DNA of 37,587 bases from Tieghemiomyces parasiticus (GCA_027575765.1 JANBPT010000409.1:1-37587), one strand, 5' to 3'; counted from the first letter of the stretch, positions 10,196 through 20,956 are shown. The notes: generated by a model from the sequence alone, not told the origin. Numbers and translations: made by a program.

Positions 10196-10760
10196 GGTGG
10201 TAAGGACCCGGACGAGGTAATGCGGGAGAAGTGAGACACTGGCGGGATTTTAAATGGCAGGCCGGAATAGTGGAAATGAGGAAGAAGGAACGAGGAATAA
10301 ATGCAACGGCCCAGCGAACGGTGAACAAATGGAGGAACAGGCGAATGCGTAAAAAGGGGGAGGGCAAATCGGCTGCCAAGGCATATTGGACGCCCCCCGT
10401 GGCTATGCCTTGGGCGTATCCCCTGCCCATCTCCGGCGATGCTACCAGACAAAGTGGTGCACTAGGGTCAGTGCCAGAATCTAAAGGAGGAGCCAGTTCA
10501 GCATTCCTCGGCAGTGCCCAGCAGAGTAGCCCGCCACCGCTCCCCCCGTCATTTTGTACCCTCCACCCCCTTGTACACCAGTTAAATTTGGGACTGGCGC
10601 TGTCCCAGCCTCGTTATCCCCGCCAGCTTCCCGGTTCTACCACACATCTCCGCCATCTCGTCGCATCGCCACCGCCCGCTCCTCCCATGCCCGGTTGTCC
10701 GCCAGTCGCCCACCGTCTCCTACCCATTTCATTCCACCTTCTACCGTCGGTCCTTCACCG
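10196..10760. promoter_or_regulatory. Divergent region between cyclin and QPCT genes
   Basis: These 565 bases lie between two divergent starts. The QPCT side (about 10535-10760) is strongly pyrimidine-rich on the plus strand. The cyclin side (10250-10375) is purine-rich on the plus strand, so it is pyrimidine-rich in the cyclin's own sense. In-frame open sequence extends upstream of the QPCT ATG but lacks any family feature. Confidence 0.45.
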
Positions 10761-11810
10761 ATGCACCCCCTCCGGTACCTTTGGGCGGCTGTCGCCCTGG
10801 TGGCCTTGGTAGTCGCCACCGACCTCATCAACGTGCTCAGTGACCAGGAGATCGTGGACCTGGCCCTGCTGTCCCAGCCCGAGCGACTCGAACCCGAGGG
10901 CGAATTTTTGGCCCCGTTCCTCATCGAGCGGGTCCCGGGGACGGAGGGCAACCGCCAGGTCCAGCGCTTTATCCTCGACAAGGCCCGGGAGCTGGGTTGG
11001 TTTGTTGAGACTGACAGCTTCACCCAAGACACTCCCATTGGCTCCATCGACTTCACCAACATTATCGTGACCAAGCACCCGCAGGCCCCCGTACGCTTAG
11101 TGTTGGCGGCCCACTTTGACTCCAAACTGTTTGATAACGACGTGTTCATCGGGGCCACCGACTCGGCCGTGCCCTGCGCCCTGCTCTTTGATCTGGCTTT
11201 CTCCTTGGATACCTTCCTCGACCAGTACCCGGACCCGTACCTCACCGTACAACTGGTCTTCTTCGACGGCGAGGAATCCTTCCGGGACGGTGGGTACGCC
11301 GACTTCATCTGGGGGTCTAAGCACCTGGCCGCGTACTGGGAGCAACCCCCATTGTTTGGCAGGGCGGGTAACACCACATTGACCCGGCCGCCCCTGCAGC
11401 GTATCGACCTCATGGTTCTGCTGGACTTGATTGGTGCCCCTAATCCGAGCTTCCAGGACTACTTTGGCAACACCTCGGGGTACTTCCAGGCCCTGGCTGG
11501 CTTAGAGCAGCGGCTCAACCGACTCTTCCTAGTGAGTACGCACCGGTCCTTCTTCAACACCAAAACCAAGTTCCGTGGCTCCATCCTCGACGATCATGTG
11601 CCCTTCATCCAGCGCAACGTACCTGTGCTACACCTCATTCCGCACCCGTTTCCGGCCGTGTGGCACAAGCCCAGCGATAATGCTGATGCCCTAGACATGC
11701 TGGTCATCCACGACGTGGCCGTTCTCATGCGTATCTTTGTCGCCTCCTACCTCCGGGCCCACCCCGCCCCAAAACCGTCCAGCCGCGCCATGTCTCCACG
11801 ATTGGTTTGA
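10761..11810 (+). CDS. QPCT: Glutaminyl-peptide cyclotransferase (M28-like zinc enzyme, secretory)
   Basis: Intronless, 349 residues. The enzyme converts N-terminal glutamine (or glutamate) of secreted proteins to pyroglutamate. Residues 1-20 look like a signal peptide or anchor (LWAAVALVALVVA). The fold is the single-zinc M28 type: AHFDSK at 117-122, zinc ligand D134 in FIGATDSAVPCA, E171 (general base) and E172 (ligand) in FFDGEES, D222 in LLDLIGAPNPSF, D278 in LDDHVPF, and ligand H302 in FPAVWHKP. All residues known to be needed in human QC are kept. Two possible N-glycosylation sites (NTT and NTS) fit a secretory protein. C139 is the only cysteine: the partner of the conserved animal disulfide is alanine in the motif AAHFDS. 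The start is the ATG directly before the hydrophobic leader; the open frame back to 10554 is leader sequence. It is convergent with AVL9. Confidence 0.93.
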   Translation: MHPLRYLWAAVALVALVVATDLINVLSDQEIVDLALLSQPERLEPEGEFLAPFLIERVPGTEGNRQVQRFILDKARELGWFVETDSFTQDTPIGSIDFTNIIVTKHPQAPVRLVLAAHFDSKLFDNDVFIGATDSAVPCALLFDLAFSLDTFLDQYPDPYLTVQLVFFDGEESFRDGGYADFIWGSKHLAAYWEQPPLFGRAGNTTLTRPPLQRIDLMVLLDLIGAPNPSFQDYFGNTSGYFQALAGLEQRLNRLFLVSTHRSFFNTKTKFRGSILDDHVPFIQRNVPVLHLIPHPFPAVWHKPSDNADALDMLVIHDVAVLMRIFVASYLRAHPAPKPSSRAMSPRLV

Positions 11811-12983
11811 CCCGATGGGTAGCTTGTTTCTGTTTCTTCGCCTTTTTATTCCGGCCATGGCCCCAGTTTCAGTCCTACTCCTCCCTCACAACAACAAGAA
11901 ACTAATGGCCAATGTCATAAGGGGGGTTACACTATACCGGTCCTGATAAACGCTGGGGCTAGGATGAATTCGACAGGCGGGCAGACGCTCCCCTCTACCT
12001 CGTGCGCCCGGTGGTGGACTGCGAAATAGATGGCGCCCCGTCTACTTCGGCCAGGTCAGGAGCAAGGGTTGGTAGCAGTGATAATAAGGTCCGCGACGCT
12101 CTTGGCTAAAAACGAGGTGTCCTGATATGGCGCCATGGTATGGCGCAGCCCCAGCGAGCTGATTCTATCAGCCACCGCGACTCCCTTACGGAAAGTAGGA
12201 CCCCAAAACCGACCCTATTGTGGACGTTTATATCAAATGATAGAATATCTTGTCACCGCCCAACACATTCTCGAATGGCATGCAACAGCTCGGACCTACA
12301 ATACCTACCATCCGAGAAACACGGCTGTGACCATTCAATCGTCAACCAATGAACTCAACCAACGGGACTAGCGGCGTTTTATATGAGCACAAGCCGTGGC
12401 TTGTAGTAAATAAAGCTGAGGATCGGGTTCAGCAACCAAACATAACAAGTTCTGATCTGGCATGGTACCAAGGAGAAAGGGAAAATAATCAAGTAACGCA
12501 TTTGAATAGAATCTAAACGGGTCGGAAGTAAACGACAGTGGGACCCAGTAAAAAAACGACAGAGAACTGGGGAAAAGTCACCAGTGCAACTACACACCCT
12601 AGCTAGCAGAAAGTAATAGTCCGTGTGGTGGGGGGAGAGGGTGAGAAAGAGGGGTAAAGAGAATAACGAAACGGGGAGGTTTGTAAGTGAGTGCGCGATT
12701 ACGTCGTAGTGAACATCAAAATAGGGACTGGGTCGAGGCGTCTAATGCCAGGTGGTGGAGGGTTCCTGTCGGATAAGCAAGCGTCGGATCGAAAAAAACA
12801 AAAACAAATGGGATCAAAAAAGACAAGGAGGGAAATAATCAGGCCGAGTCCCGAGCGCACGGGTGTAGAAAAGGGGACAAGATGTCTTGAGGTATGGTAC
12901 AAAAGAGCGATCGGGTTAAACAAACGGTGTATGGAGGGGGAGGGCGGGGTACGGTGTAACCCAAAACGGCCATGTCAGACACG
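11811..12983. other. Intergenic region between convergent QPCT and AVL9 genes
   Basis: These 1,173 bases lie between two stop codons. An AATAAA hexamer is present on the plus strand at 12409-12414, about 600 bases beyond the QPCT stop, which is far for its poly(A) signal. A purine-rich stretch lies at about 12626-12690. Short frames on both strands show no recognisable protein, and no RNA gene was seen. Confidence 0.4.
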
Positions 12984-15179
12984 TCACGACAGGGGACGGG
13001 GTTTCCCCCGGTCGCCGCGGGATGGCACCTCGCGACCGCCCTGGAAGTAAGAACTGGCACTGGCGAAGAAACCCTGCACGTGGGAGAAAGCCCGGGACTT
13101 TCGCTGACCCCAGGCGCTACCCCCGGCACTGAGCATGCTGCGAAGCCCCTCGCGAACCGGCGACATGGGCAAACCCGAGGCGAGGTCAGATTCACCCAGC
13201 TGTTGAGCCAGCAGGAAGCGGGTATCCTCGAGCACACCAGCCCCGGCGCCAGGGTGGCCGAGAAACCGCGCTGACGGCCGCCACTCGGCCGGCACCGCCT
13301 GGGCCCACACGCGGCGGGTCAGGGTATGGTCCCAGGCGTCCACGAAGGCCGCGCCAAAATCACCGCGGAGGGCCTCCGGGAGGCTGATCGCCGAGCGCTG
13401 CGCCCGGCTCCACTGGTAGGTGGTGAGGAAGCGCTCCACGTAGTCTTGGAAAAGGGCCCGCAGCTGATCCTCCCGGTAGTCGTCGGCTACGTACTCGTCA
13501 AAACTGGCCCGCGACTTACGGCTAGGCCGGGGCGGGCCGCCTGCCTCCCGCTGTTTGGCCAGGCGGCCCATGAACCGCCGGTCGGCGGCGGTCAAGGCCC
13601 CCACCTCGGCCATCGCCTCATTGACGTAGTCGAGCCGGCCGGCGCGTAGGTCAACGAGTACGTCAAAGTTCTTGCTGGCGTTCTTGGCCACCCATTCATT
13701 AGAGGTACCGGCCAGGCAGGACACCAAGTCAGGTGACTCGACCTGCTTGAGCTCCACCATGGAGAAGTAGGGTTCCAGCAGGGAGTGCCGGTCAAAGAAT
13801 TCAATGTGGTCGATGAGGCGGCCCCCAGCGGCCACTGTGCGCCCGCCCACGGGCAGGTCACGTGCGGCGAAGAGGCGCCAGGGCAGGGCGGTGAGGGCGT
13901 ACGGGAATATGGAGAGGAGCGAGTATTGGAACCGGCAGAGGTGCTCCGCCTTGTCATCCACGAATAGGAGCTTGGCACCGGCTAGCACCAACTTCACCAA
14001 GGTCAGGGCATGGTGTTTAAAGCAGGTGGTGAGGAAACCCAGGGTGGTCTTGGAGGTGTAGTACTCCCGTGGGATGGGTGGGGCCAGGTGGTGGACAATC
14101 TGCCGATAGAAGGTTTGTAGGATGTCGGTGCGGGTGAAATCACGCTGGCCAAAGTAGAGGTGGGAAATATCAGCAATCTGGTCCTGAACGTAGGCGAAGA
14201 CAGGCTTGGCCAGGATCAGTACAACCGCCTTCTGGACAAACGTCCTGGTAATGTCGCTGGTACGTACCACCAGGTCCTGGTAGCAGGGCAGGCACGAATC
14301 GGATAAATCAAGAGGTTAGTGCCGGACCGGAAATTGGCGGTGAAAAGAGAGAGAAGGGGGGCGGTTGGTCAAACGCTGCACAGGTGGCGATATGTAGGTA
14401 GGGATCGGGAAGCCTCGACAGGAGGCGGTGGTACACTTACATTGGAGTTTATCTGGCGATACGACGAGATGCCGAATACGGCGGTCGGGGCGGCGGAGGG
14501 GCGGGCAGCAACGGCCGGCGCGCCCTCCTCGGCCGAGGCAAGCGTCGGCAGATGGAAGTAGCAGATGTCCTCATCGTGCTTGTGAGCGCCCTCTGCAGGA
14601 CCAGCAGGGGTGACGGGACACCAAGGGTTGACGTACGCAAGGAGTGTAAGTGGTGTGGCCATTGAGTGTGCTTATAATGCCTAGTAACTGCCTCCTCGGG
14701 AGTGGTTCGCGCCGACGAAGTCGAGATGGAAGAGCCCGTATGCCACCAGGGTCGGCATCTAGTGCAAGCTTACCGGGTAGGGCGTAGAAGGGGAGCGAGC
14801 TCCACGACTCGATGAGCTCAAAGGTGTCAGTGTACTCCGGCGACCCGGAGGCGTGGCTATCGGTGCTCTTCCTCGGAAGACGTTTTGTGTGAATGTAGGG
14901 CGATAGCCGACAGGTAGGGTCGTCGAGAGGCGGGTAGATGTACTCAATGATGGGCCCCTGCTGGTGATGGCTGACACCGTCAGGGGATGTGGAGTTGGAG
15001 AAAAATGGCGGCCGTTGCGGGGGTTAGGGCAGTCCAAGTCAAGTTGGACTCGAGCCGTCGGCAGCTTCGACGTGGGCTGACGCAGGTCTGTGGGAATAGA
15101 AATGTACTTACAAGCCGACAACGAGTAGCCCCAGAACCATGTCCTTCGTTTCCGGTAGCGATAAGTTGACGCTGGCCAT
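12984..15179 (-). CDS. AVL9: Avl9/LCHN-family DENN-like late secretory pathway protein (four exons)
   Basis: The exons are 15179-15112, 14970-14774, 14592-14441 and 14276-12984, with all joins in phase, giving 569 residues (human AVL9 648, yeast 764). Avl9 acts in late Golgi-to-plasma-membrane transport and is DENN-related. Joining exons 1 and 2 restores GLLVVGFHHQQGPIIEYIYP, the family N-terminal signature. Exon 2 ends SSLPFYALP and exon 3 begins EGAHKHDEDICYF, as in the family. The end of exon 3 is FGISSYRQINSN, and exon 4 opens DLVVRTSDITRTFVQKAVV. The conserved core continues through YFGQRDFTRTDILQTFY and ALTALPWRLFAARDLPVGG. The C-terminal 130 residues are poorly conserved and serine/glycine-rich. 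Exon 4 has no ATG at its head, so it cannot stand alone. The start at 15179 lies 22 codons before intron 1 and matches the family beginning. It is divergent from the bHLH gene. Confidence 0.9.
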
Positions 15180-17524
15180 CCTGTCGTAGTCAACCGAAGG
15201 AATGCGAGGTGAAGAGTACGCGTAACACAGTCGAGGCGGGGTCGGCAGGGAGGACAGATGGACCCGAAAGGAGATGGCACGGAAAATGGTGGCAAGATGG
15301 CCTAGATATTGAAAATTGTGAGCGGAGCCAGCAAGGAGTAGACGGCGCGGTGGCGGGTTTGACGGACAGACCACAGGGCGCGGCGGAACGCCTAGAAGAG
15401 CAGATTAGTGGGGTGTGGTGCGGCTAGCCAGGCAAAGACAGGAAGCGAAAGAGAGGGAGAGAGCGAAGTGGGGAGAAGTGCATTCCGCAAACGAGAGTCG
15501 GGTCAGTGTTCATCACCTGCGTAGATGGCTGCGTTGGAGGGCAATGGGCGGGTGGGTGGAATGACAAGTCGCGGTGCGGGCGACAACGCCGCAAGTGCGG
15601 AGCGCGCGCCAGGAGAGCCGACGGGTCGGCACCCCATGTACACCCAATGCAGGGGACGGGGGCTCCCATGGAGCATGGGCGTTGCCATGGTACTGGACCG
15701 CTGGAAGCGCCGAGAGAAGAGCGCCGAAGGGGGGGAAGTAGAGGCGAATCGACTATGGAGACGGCGCCACAGCGTTTCGGATTCGGCAGAGAGTGGTCCT
15801 CGATACTGGTCGCCGTACCGTTCTAGAGCTGCGGCTCCGTCGTTCCTGAGCAACCCTGGCGATGGTCTATTATTCGCCCTGGGCGTACCTTCCAGAGACG
15901 ACCCCGAGGCCAGAGGTCCACCGCCGACGCTGGTGCAGATCCAGGGTATCTGTCGGGGTTGCGGCCGCACTCAGGCGCCGCTGGCCGGGTGAATTCGCGG
16001 ATAACCGCCACTAGCGCCGATACCTATCGATTCGTATTTGACCGATCGCCGACCTTTTTAAGTCTGCTCCTGCCAGCCCGGGTGAAATGGTGTATTGAAT
16101 GACGTATACTGTTGATAACCGAATATAATTTCGCCTTTGCCCGTAGACTGGGCAGAGGGTAGAGAGGAAGCCTCGAGCACTTCGAGTTTGCTCTGTACTT
16201 CGCCGACTGGGCAGGATACCAACGTGCCGGCAGGGTTACAGCACAGGAGGCTGATGGGCGCAGGGTGCCCTTCAAGGCGCCGAAGCCAATTTTGGGCCCG
16301 CTGTTAGGCTCGGCCAAAATCTGCGAATGAATCATCGCATCGATCAACGCCGCTGGCCCCATGACGCTAAGCACGGCACGTAATCCAAGGCACCGGTCAG
16401 AATGGTGTAATACACCGTCACAGCCGGCCAACGGTAGGCCTTCCAGGGTCACCATGCCAATTACTAAATTTATCCCTCCCTCTCCCCCCTCAGCACTGGA
16501 GGGGACTGCAGACTCATCCTAGTAAGGCAATACGACCGGCAATCCTCTTAGGACCTTCGCCCTGGGGCACCGTTACGGCCTTCTCCGCCTTGCGAATCCT
16601 TCGTCACACTCTCCTCCCTTCTCGTTCTTATGGGCATTCCCACCGTCGCCCCAGCTGAATGAGCTCATGGCATGAATCGTCCCGGCCAGACCAATATCCA
16701 CATCCTCCCTTCAAGAGACCCTGCGGCCTTGCCTGCAATTGCTGTGCATCAAGCATTTTTGGGGTAAGCCGGCGTCGGGTAATATGGCACCGCGCACCTT
16801 CTTGCTCTACCACCGAACCTGGCCAGTGGAGCCTCCTATTCCTCCGCTCGGCCCAAATGGTGTAACTCTTTAGACCGCCATACGTGCCCGCTTGTCAGCC
16901 TTAAATACATTGTACAATCTTTGGTGGCCATGACCTCCTTACTTGTAACAGGTAAGTGCCTTTGCCCGACTGGTCTCTCGCTATCGGCACCTACCGTTCG
17001 TTGCTGGCTTGCCCCTGCGTCCCGCCCTCCCCTGCAGTAGACCAACCCTCCATTGCCCGGGCCAACGTGCCTGCCCAGCCCACTTTCCTCCCCCGCCCAC
17101 GGGGTTTCAGTTGGCCATGTTCTGTTCGGCAGTGGCCTTAGGGGCGCCCTCCCTGCTTGCACCTCTAGCCCGATGTCCACCCTCTGCACCGCCCCGCCCT
17201 ACTATTGGCACTACTTGCCCACCCTCTTTCGCCCCCACCGCCTCGTCCTGGGACTATCCTTCTCTATCTTGTTCTTCTGAAGATATATTCTCTAACCACA
17301 CTCGCCGTCTTCCTTGCCAACACATCCTCCCACCCACCAATCCATTCCGCTTGCGCACTCACGCCCAGCCTGCCCCCTCCACCCGCTTTTCTATTCCCTC
17401 TACGTCAGCCCATTCCGCTTGCACTGCTGCCGAGTTGGCTTCCTCTACCTGCTGAATCGTTGCCACATTTCTCTACCACGATACGTCGCTCACGCAGACC
17501 CTCGGGCTCTCCACCGTCAACACC
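15180..17524. promoter_or_regulatory. Long divergent region between AVL9 and the bHLH gene
   Basis: These 2,345 bases are the longest gap between divergent genes here. The AVL9 side (15240-15480) is purine-rich on the plus strand, so pyrimidine-rich in the AVL9 sense. The bHLH side (17030-17520) is C/T-rich and contains a 12-base direct repeat (17343-17354 and 17411-17422). A perfect CAG/GTAAGTG donor lies at 16952 and may open a 5'-leader intron of the bHLH transcript. Overlapping frames at 15503-15992 on both strands and a minus frame at 16024-16455 are open but unrecognised. I see no supported gene. Confidence 0.4.
17343..17422 (+). repeat. 12-base direct repeat in the bHLH leader
   Basis: CATTCCGCTTGC occurs at 17343-17354 and again at 17411-17422, 68 bases apart start to start, inside the pyrimidine-rich region just upstream of the bHLH ATG. 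It may be a paired factor site or chance in a low-complexity stretch. Confidence 0.5.
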
Positions 17525-19181
17525 ATGTCGGATTTAAGTGCCGAGGAATATGAACACAACAGTGCCACCGGGCCACCCACTCGGTAAGCTGCGAGTGCCT
17601 TCAAGTCATGGCGGCAACCCATAACCTAGTAATGGAGCACAGCGAGCGACCGGCCGACAGCTTGGCCAGCTCGCCGAATCCACTTTTTGGCTACTCACCT
17701 ACCCCATGCCCTCTACCCCACGGTCTCCCCTACCGCCCATCGACCTGTAGCAAGAAGCGCAAGAACCATAACGAATTGGAACGCCGGGTAGGTTGAATAG
17801 ACACTACTCGTTGGTCCCCCCTTCATTATAGGTGGGTTGTATCAAGCCCACCGTACTTACTTTACCTGCCCCTCTCCCCTCCTTGCCCCGCACACCACCA
17901 CCCCTCCCTAATTTTCTCCGAAAAATGTATATATGAGCCAGCGCCGCCACCACCAACGCGATGTACTCTACCAGCTGCGGGACGTCGTCCCGTCCCTCCA
18001 CGCTGCTAAACCGTCATCGGTGATTATCATGCAAAAAGCTAAAGAGTACATTGATATGTTGCACCTCGCCATTCAGACGCTAGAGATGGAGGGCAACAAC
18101 TTACGCCAGCACCTCTACATGGCCACTAAGCAACCCATCCCACCACGGCCACCCGTACTAGCCGAGATCGCCGCCAATTTCTCCCGTGCCAACGAGTATC
18201 TGACGGGTGGCGCGCCGACCCCGACCGCTAACCTTTACCGGCCACCCGCAGTGACCGTCGGGCCCGGGGTGCCCGGTATGGCCACCATCGCCCCACGGAT
18301 GCCTGAAGGCCCCCCCGGCTTGGGTACTTTTCCGCCCAGCCCGGGGTTCTACCCGCCGTCAGGACCCCCGGGTACGCTGGGCCCTTTCCCGCCCGGATCG
18401 AGTACCCACCCACCGGGCGGCGCCTCCGGGGTGGGAGCGTACGCTCTGTCTCCGCTGTCCCCGCGGCCCTTTGACGCGACCGGTAGCCCTCAAGCGATGC
18501 GGACGGTCGAGGCCCTCTCTTTGGCCGCCCCGGCCCCCGCGCAGCCCTCCCCGGACGCCAGCGTGCTGATGCCACCGCCACCCGCCCCGCTCCCGCGGCC
18601 GGCCACGCCCCCAATCAAGGCCGAGGACCTGGTAACCTCCTCACCACCCCCAACCGCGTCCACGGACGACCTGGCCCAGGTGCGCGAGGAGAACGCTGCC
18701 TTGCGTCAGAGGTTGGCTGACCTGGAAAAAGCGCTAGCTGAACGCGGGCCCCGGCCCGGCCCGTCACTCCAGGACGTCGCCCAGCTCCTCCGCAAGCGCA
18801 AGTCAGTGGTAGATAGCGAGTACGGAGCCCTCCAGCAGGGCTTAGCCGACCGGCGCAATTCGCAGCTCGACACTTGGGAATCGATGAAGCTCCAGAGCCA
18901 AACCCTGCACGACCAGCTTAAGGTAGGACTCTTTGGACACGGGAGGAAAGGAGCGTAGCTTGTAATAGCCCCCCCCCTGCACGGACGCCCTTACTAACCT
19001 AGTATATACCCCGGTTAATCTGATCCTACGGTGGCTTTCTTGGCAGAACGAGACCAGCGGCAAGTACCACTTTGACAAGAAGCCCAGCTTACCGACCTCC
19101 CGCCTAACCGGTTACAATGAATCTCCGGCAGGCGACACCGATCCGCCCTTCGGAACCGAGCTGGGTTACGAGGCCCCCTGA
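17525..19181 (+). CDS. bHLH (Myc/Max-like, class B) transcription factor, four exons
   Basis: The exons are 17525-17583, 17751-17787, 17942-18922 and 19047-19181, giving 403 residues. The 37-base exon 2 carries most of the basic region; splicing yields KKRKNHNELERRRRHHQRD followed by LRDVVPSL, a loop, and IIMQKAKEYIDML. DNA-contacting H26, E30 and R34 match the His-Glu-Arg set of Max/Myc-class proteins, which predicts binding to CACGTG. Helix 2 runs into a short heptad stretch (about residues 75-95), weaker than a full zipper. Residues 100-245 are rich in proline and glycine and look disordered. A second coiled coil (VREENAALRQRLADLEKAL and onward) occupies about 250-345, and the tail encoded by exon 4 is charged. 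It is probably a nuclear homo- or heterodimer. The first ATG gives only 19 residues before the basic region; a longer N terminus from upstream exons cannot be excluded. Confidence 0.82.
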
Positions 19182-19836
19182 GGAAGCCCGTATCCCATAT
19201 TTGGCTTGTATCTATACCCTCTATTTTATCGCTGCTCTGTCCCCACCAGTTCCCCAGCGTGCCATAAAATTATAATATCCCTGTGTTTTAGGTTATCGGC
19301 AGATGAGTGGAAGCGCACATGGTAGTCTGATACCTTATTCCTAGATAAGTACTCAAAGCTTGTAACCGAGTTTATTTGGAGAATCGCCTTTGGACGGCCC
19401 TCATTGGGCAGCGAATTGATATGCTGTAGGGTGACTTTAGTGTTCTTACCTTGACGATGACCTATACCTACATTGGGCGAGTTTCTTTGTCTTAGCATCC
19501 TGGTAAGAATAATAATGATAATATATTTCCAACCCAGACCTGTCCAATAGTAAAATCAGAGGATGGTCCCAAGGAATGGAAATCTTTAGGTGAAGGTAAG
19601 CGTAGTCCCACAACTCCCCTATCGATCCGGATGGTATCCGAAGCGAAGGCCGGGCGCGTTTTTTTTTTTTCTGGATAAATGCGTACTCTAGTAAAAGAAC
19701 TCATCGATGAGGAGCCCATGAGCTGTAGGGGCCCCTCATTTACGATGTTGGCACTCTTTACCAACCTTCTGGCAACTCATCTCAAGCGTTTTTTCTTCTT
19801 CTAGATTCCTTCTATTTCCTCTAAAACCTTTAAAGT
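19182..19836. promoter_or_regulatory. Region between the bHLH and F-box/EF-hand genes
   Basis: These 655 bases lie between tandem genes and hold the 3' end of the first and the promoter of the second. The stretch is AT-rich compared with its neighbours and contains a T run of about a dozen bases near 19660. A donor-like GTAAGA at 19503 and a strong polypyrimidine tract plus CTAG acceptor ending at 19804 could bound a 5'-leader intron of the next gene. No coding sequence was recognised. Confidence 0.4.
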
Positions 19837-20956
19837 ATGGCTCTCGGCCCGTTTCTGACCCGCCTCGATGACCAAATACTGGCCCACGTCTGCCAGCACC
19901 TCACTGCTGCCGAGGTGCTGACGCTCGGGAGCGTCAGCCGTGCGCTCTATCGACGCTGCCAAGCCGACGAAATCTGGCGGACAAAGACGCTCGATGACTT
20001 TGGTGACCCGCATTACGTACTGGCGACGCTGCGCCGGGCCGGCCTGACTCTGGACAAGTCCAGTGCGGAGGACCTCCCGGACCTCAGCCGACTTGCCCTT
20101 GCCTCTCCTCCAGGCGCTGGAGACTGGCTAGCTACGTACCAGCGCAAGCGCCTTGGTCAGGTCCAGGAGGCAACAGCGGCCGAAGCCCGGTTCAATGCCG
20201 CCCGGACCCGCCTCGCAGCCTTTCCTTCCGACCCTGATCCGGCCGAGCTCCAGCGCGTTGCAGCAGACCTAGTACAGGTCCTAGGTAAGTCAAATTAGTA
20301 TGAATGCAGGTGAAGTCGGCCACCCCTTGTGCAGCCCATATCGTCGTGGTCAGGCAGAATAGCTAACTCTCGCTCCACTCTGCGCTCCGACGGTCCTGCT
20401 ATGCCGCCGTTTTTTTTCCCCTTTGACAATCCCAACCTTTACAGATACCCACCCGGATAAGGCCCCGACCCTCCATCTGTTGGCCTTCATTTGCTACATT
20501 CTCAACGCCCCCGACGAGGCCCTGATCTTAATCGACCTGGGCCGGGCCGCCGACCCAGACTACACCCCTCTGGCCGAGCTGGCGGCGGAGGCTACGGCCA
20601 CAAGACAGGCCCTACAAGGAAAGAGCGGTGAGACCCCCCTGGTAGCCGGCGGAGAACTAAGCGTACCCTTCCGAGCTGCTCTAACGGATCTGTTTGGGCG
20701 CTATGACCAGGACGGCGATAGCGTGCTATCCTTTGTCGAGCTGGACCGGCTCATCGCGGCGGTCAACGGCGCCCCGGCTCCCCCGGCGATGCTGCGGGCT
20801 CTATGCCGAACCTATTCTGCCACCCCCGCGGTCGGTCTCACCTTGGACGGTCTGTTCGCCTTCTATTTCGAGCAATCGTTGCAAGATCCGGTTGAAACCC
20901 GAGCTGATCTAGCCAAGCACGGGTTTGACCCCCACACGCTGCGGCGGACGGACTAG
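19837..20956 (+). CDS. F-box protein with a C-terminal EF-hand (two exons)
   Basis: The exons are 19837-20284 and 20445-20956, with a 160-bp GT-AG intron in phase 1, giving 319 residues. The N terminus (about 6-52) looks like an F-box: LDDQILAHVCQHLTAAEVL, then SVSRALYRRCQADEIWRTK, the usual leucine/tryptophan pattern that binds Skp1. The middle (about 150-195) is a helical pair, LHLLAFICYILNAPDEALIL, resembling one TPR-like unit. Residues 237-248 form a canonical EF-hand calcium loop, DQDGDSVLSFVE, with D237, D239, D241 and E248 at the expected positions. A second helical segment follows without a clear second loop. An in-frame stop two codons before the ATG fixes the start. The likely role is substrate recognition in an SCF ubiquitin ligase with calcium sensing, but that is inference. 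I do not recognise a named orthologue. Codon use is like that of its neighbours. Confidence 0.75.

Noticed and set aside
15503..15992. Two overlapping 155-codon frames, one on each strand
   Set aside because: The open frames mirror each other in GC-rich sequence, neither has a recognised motif or splice partner, and they lie in an upstream region.
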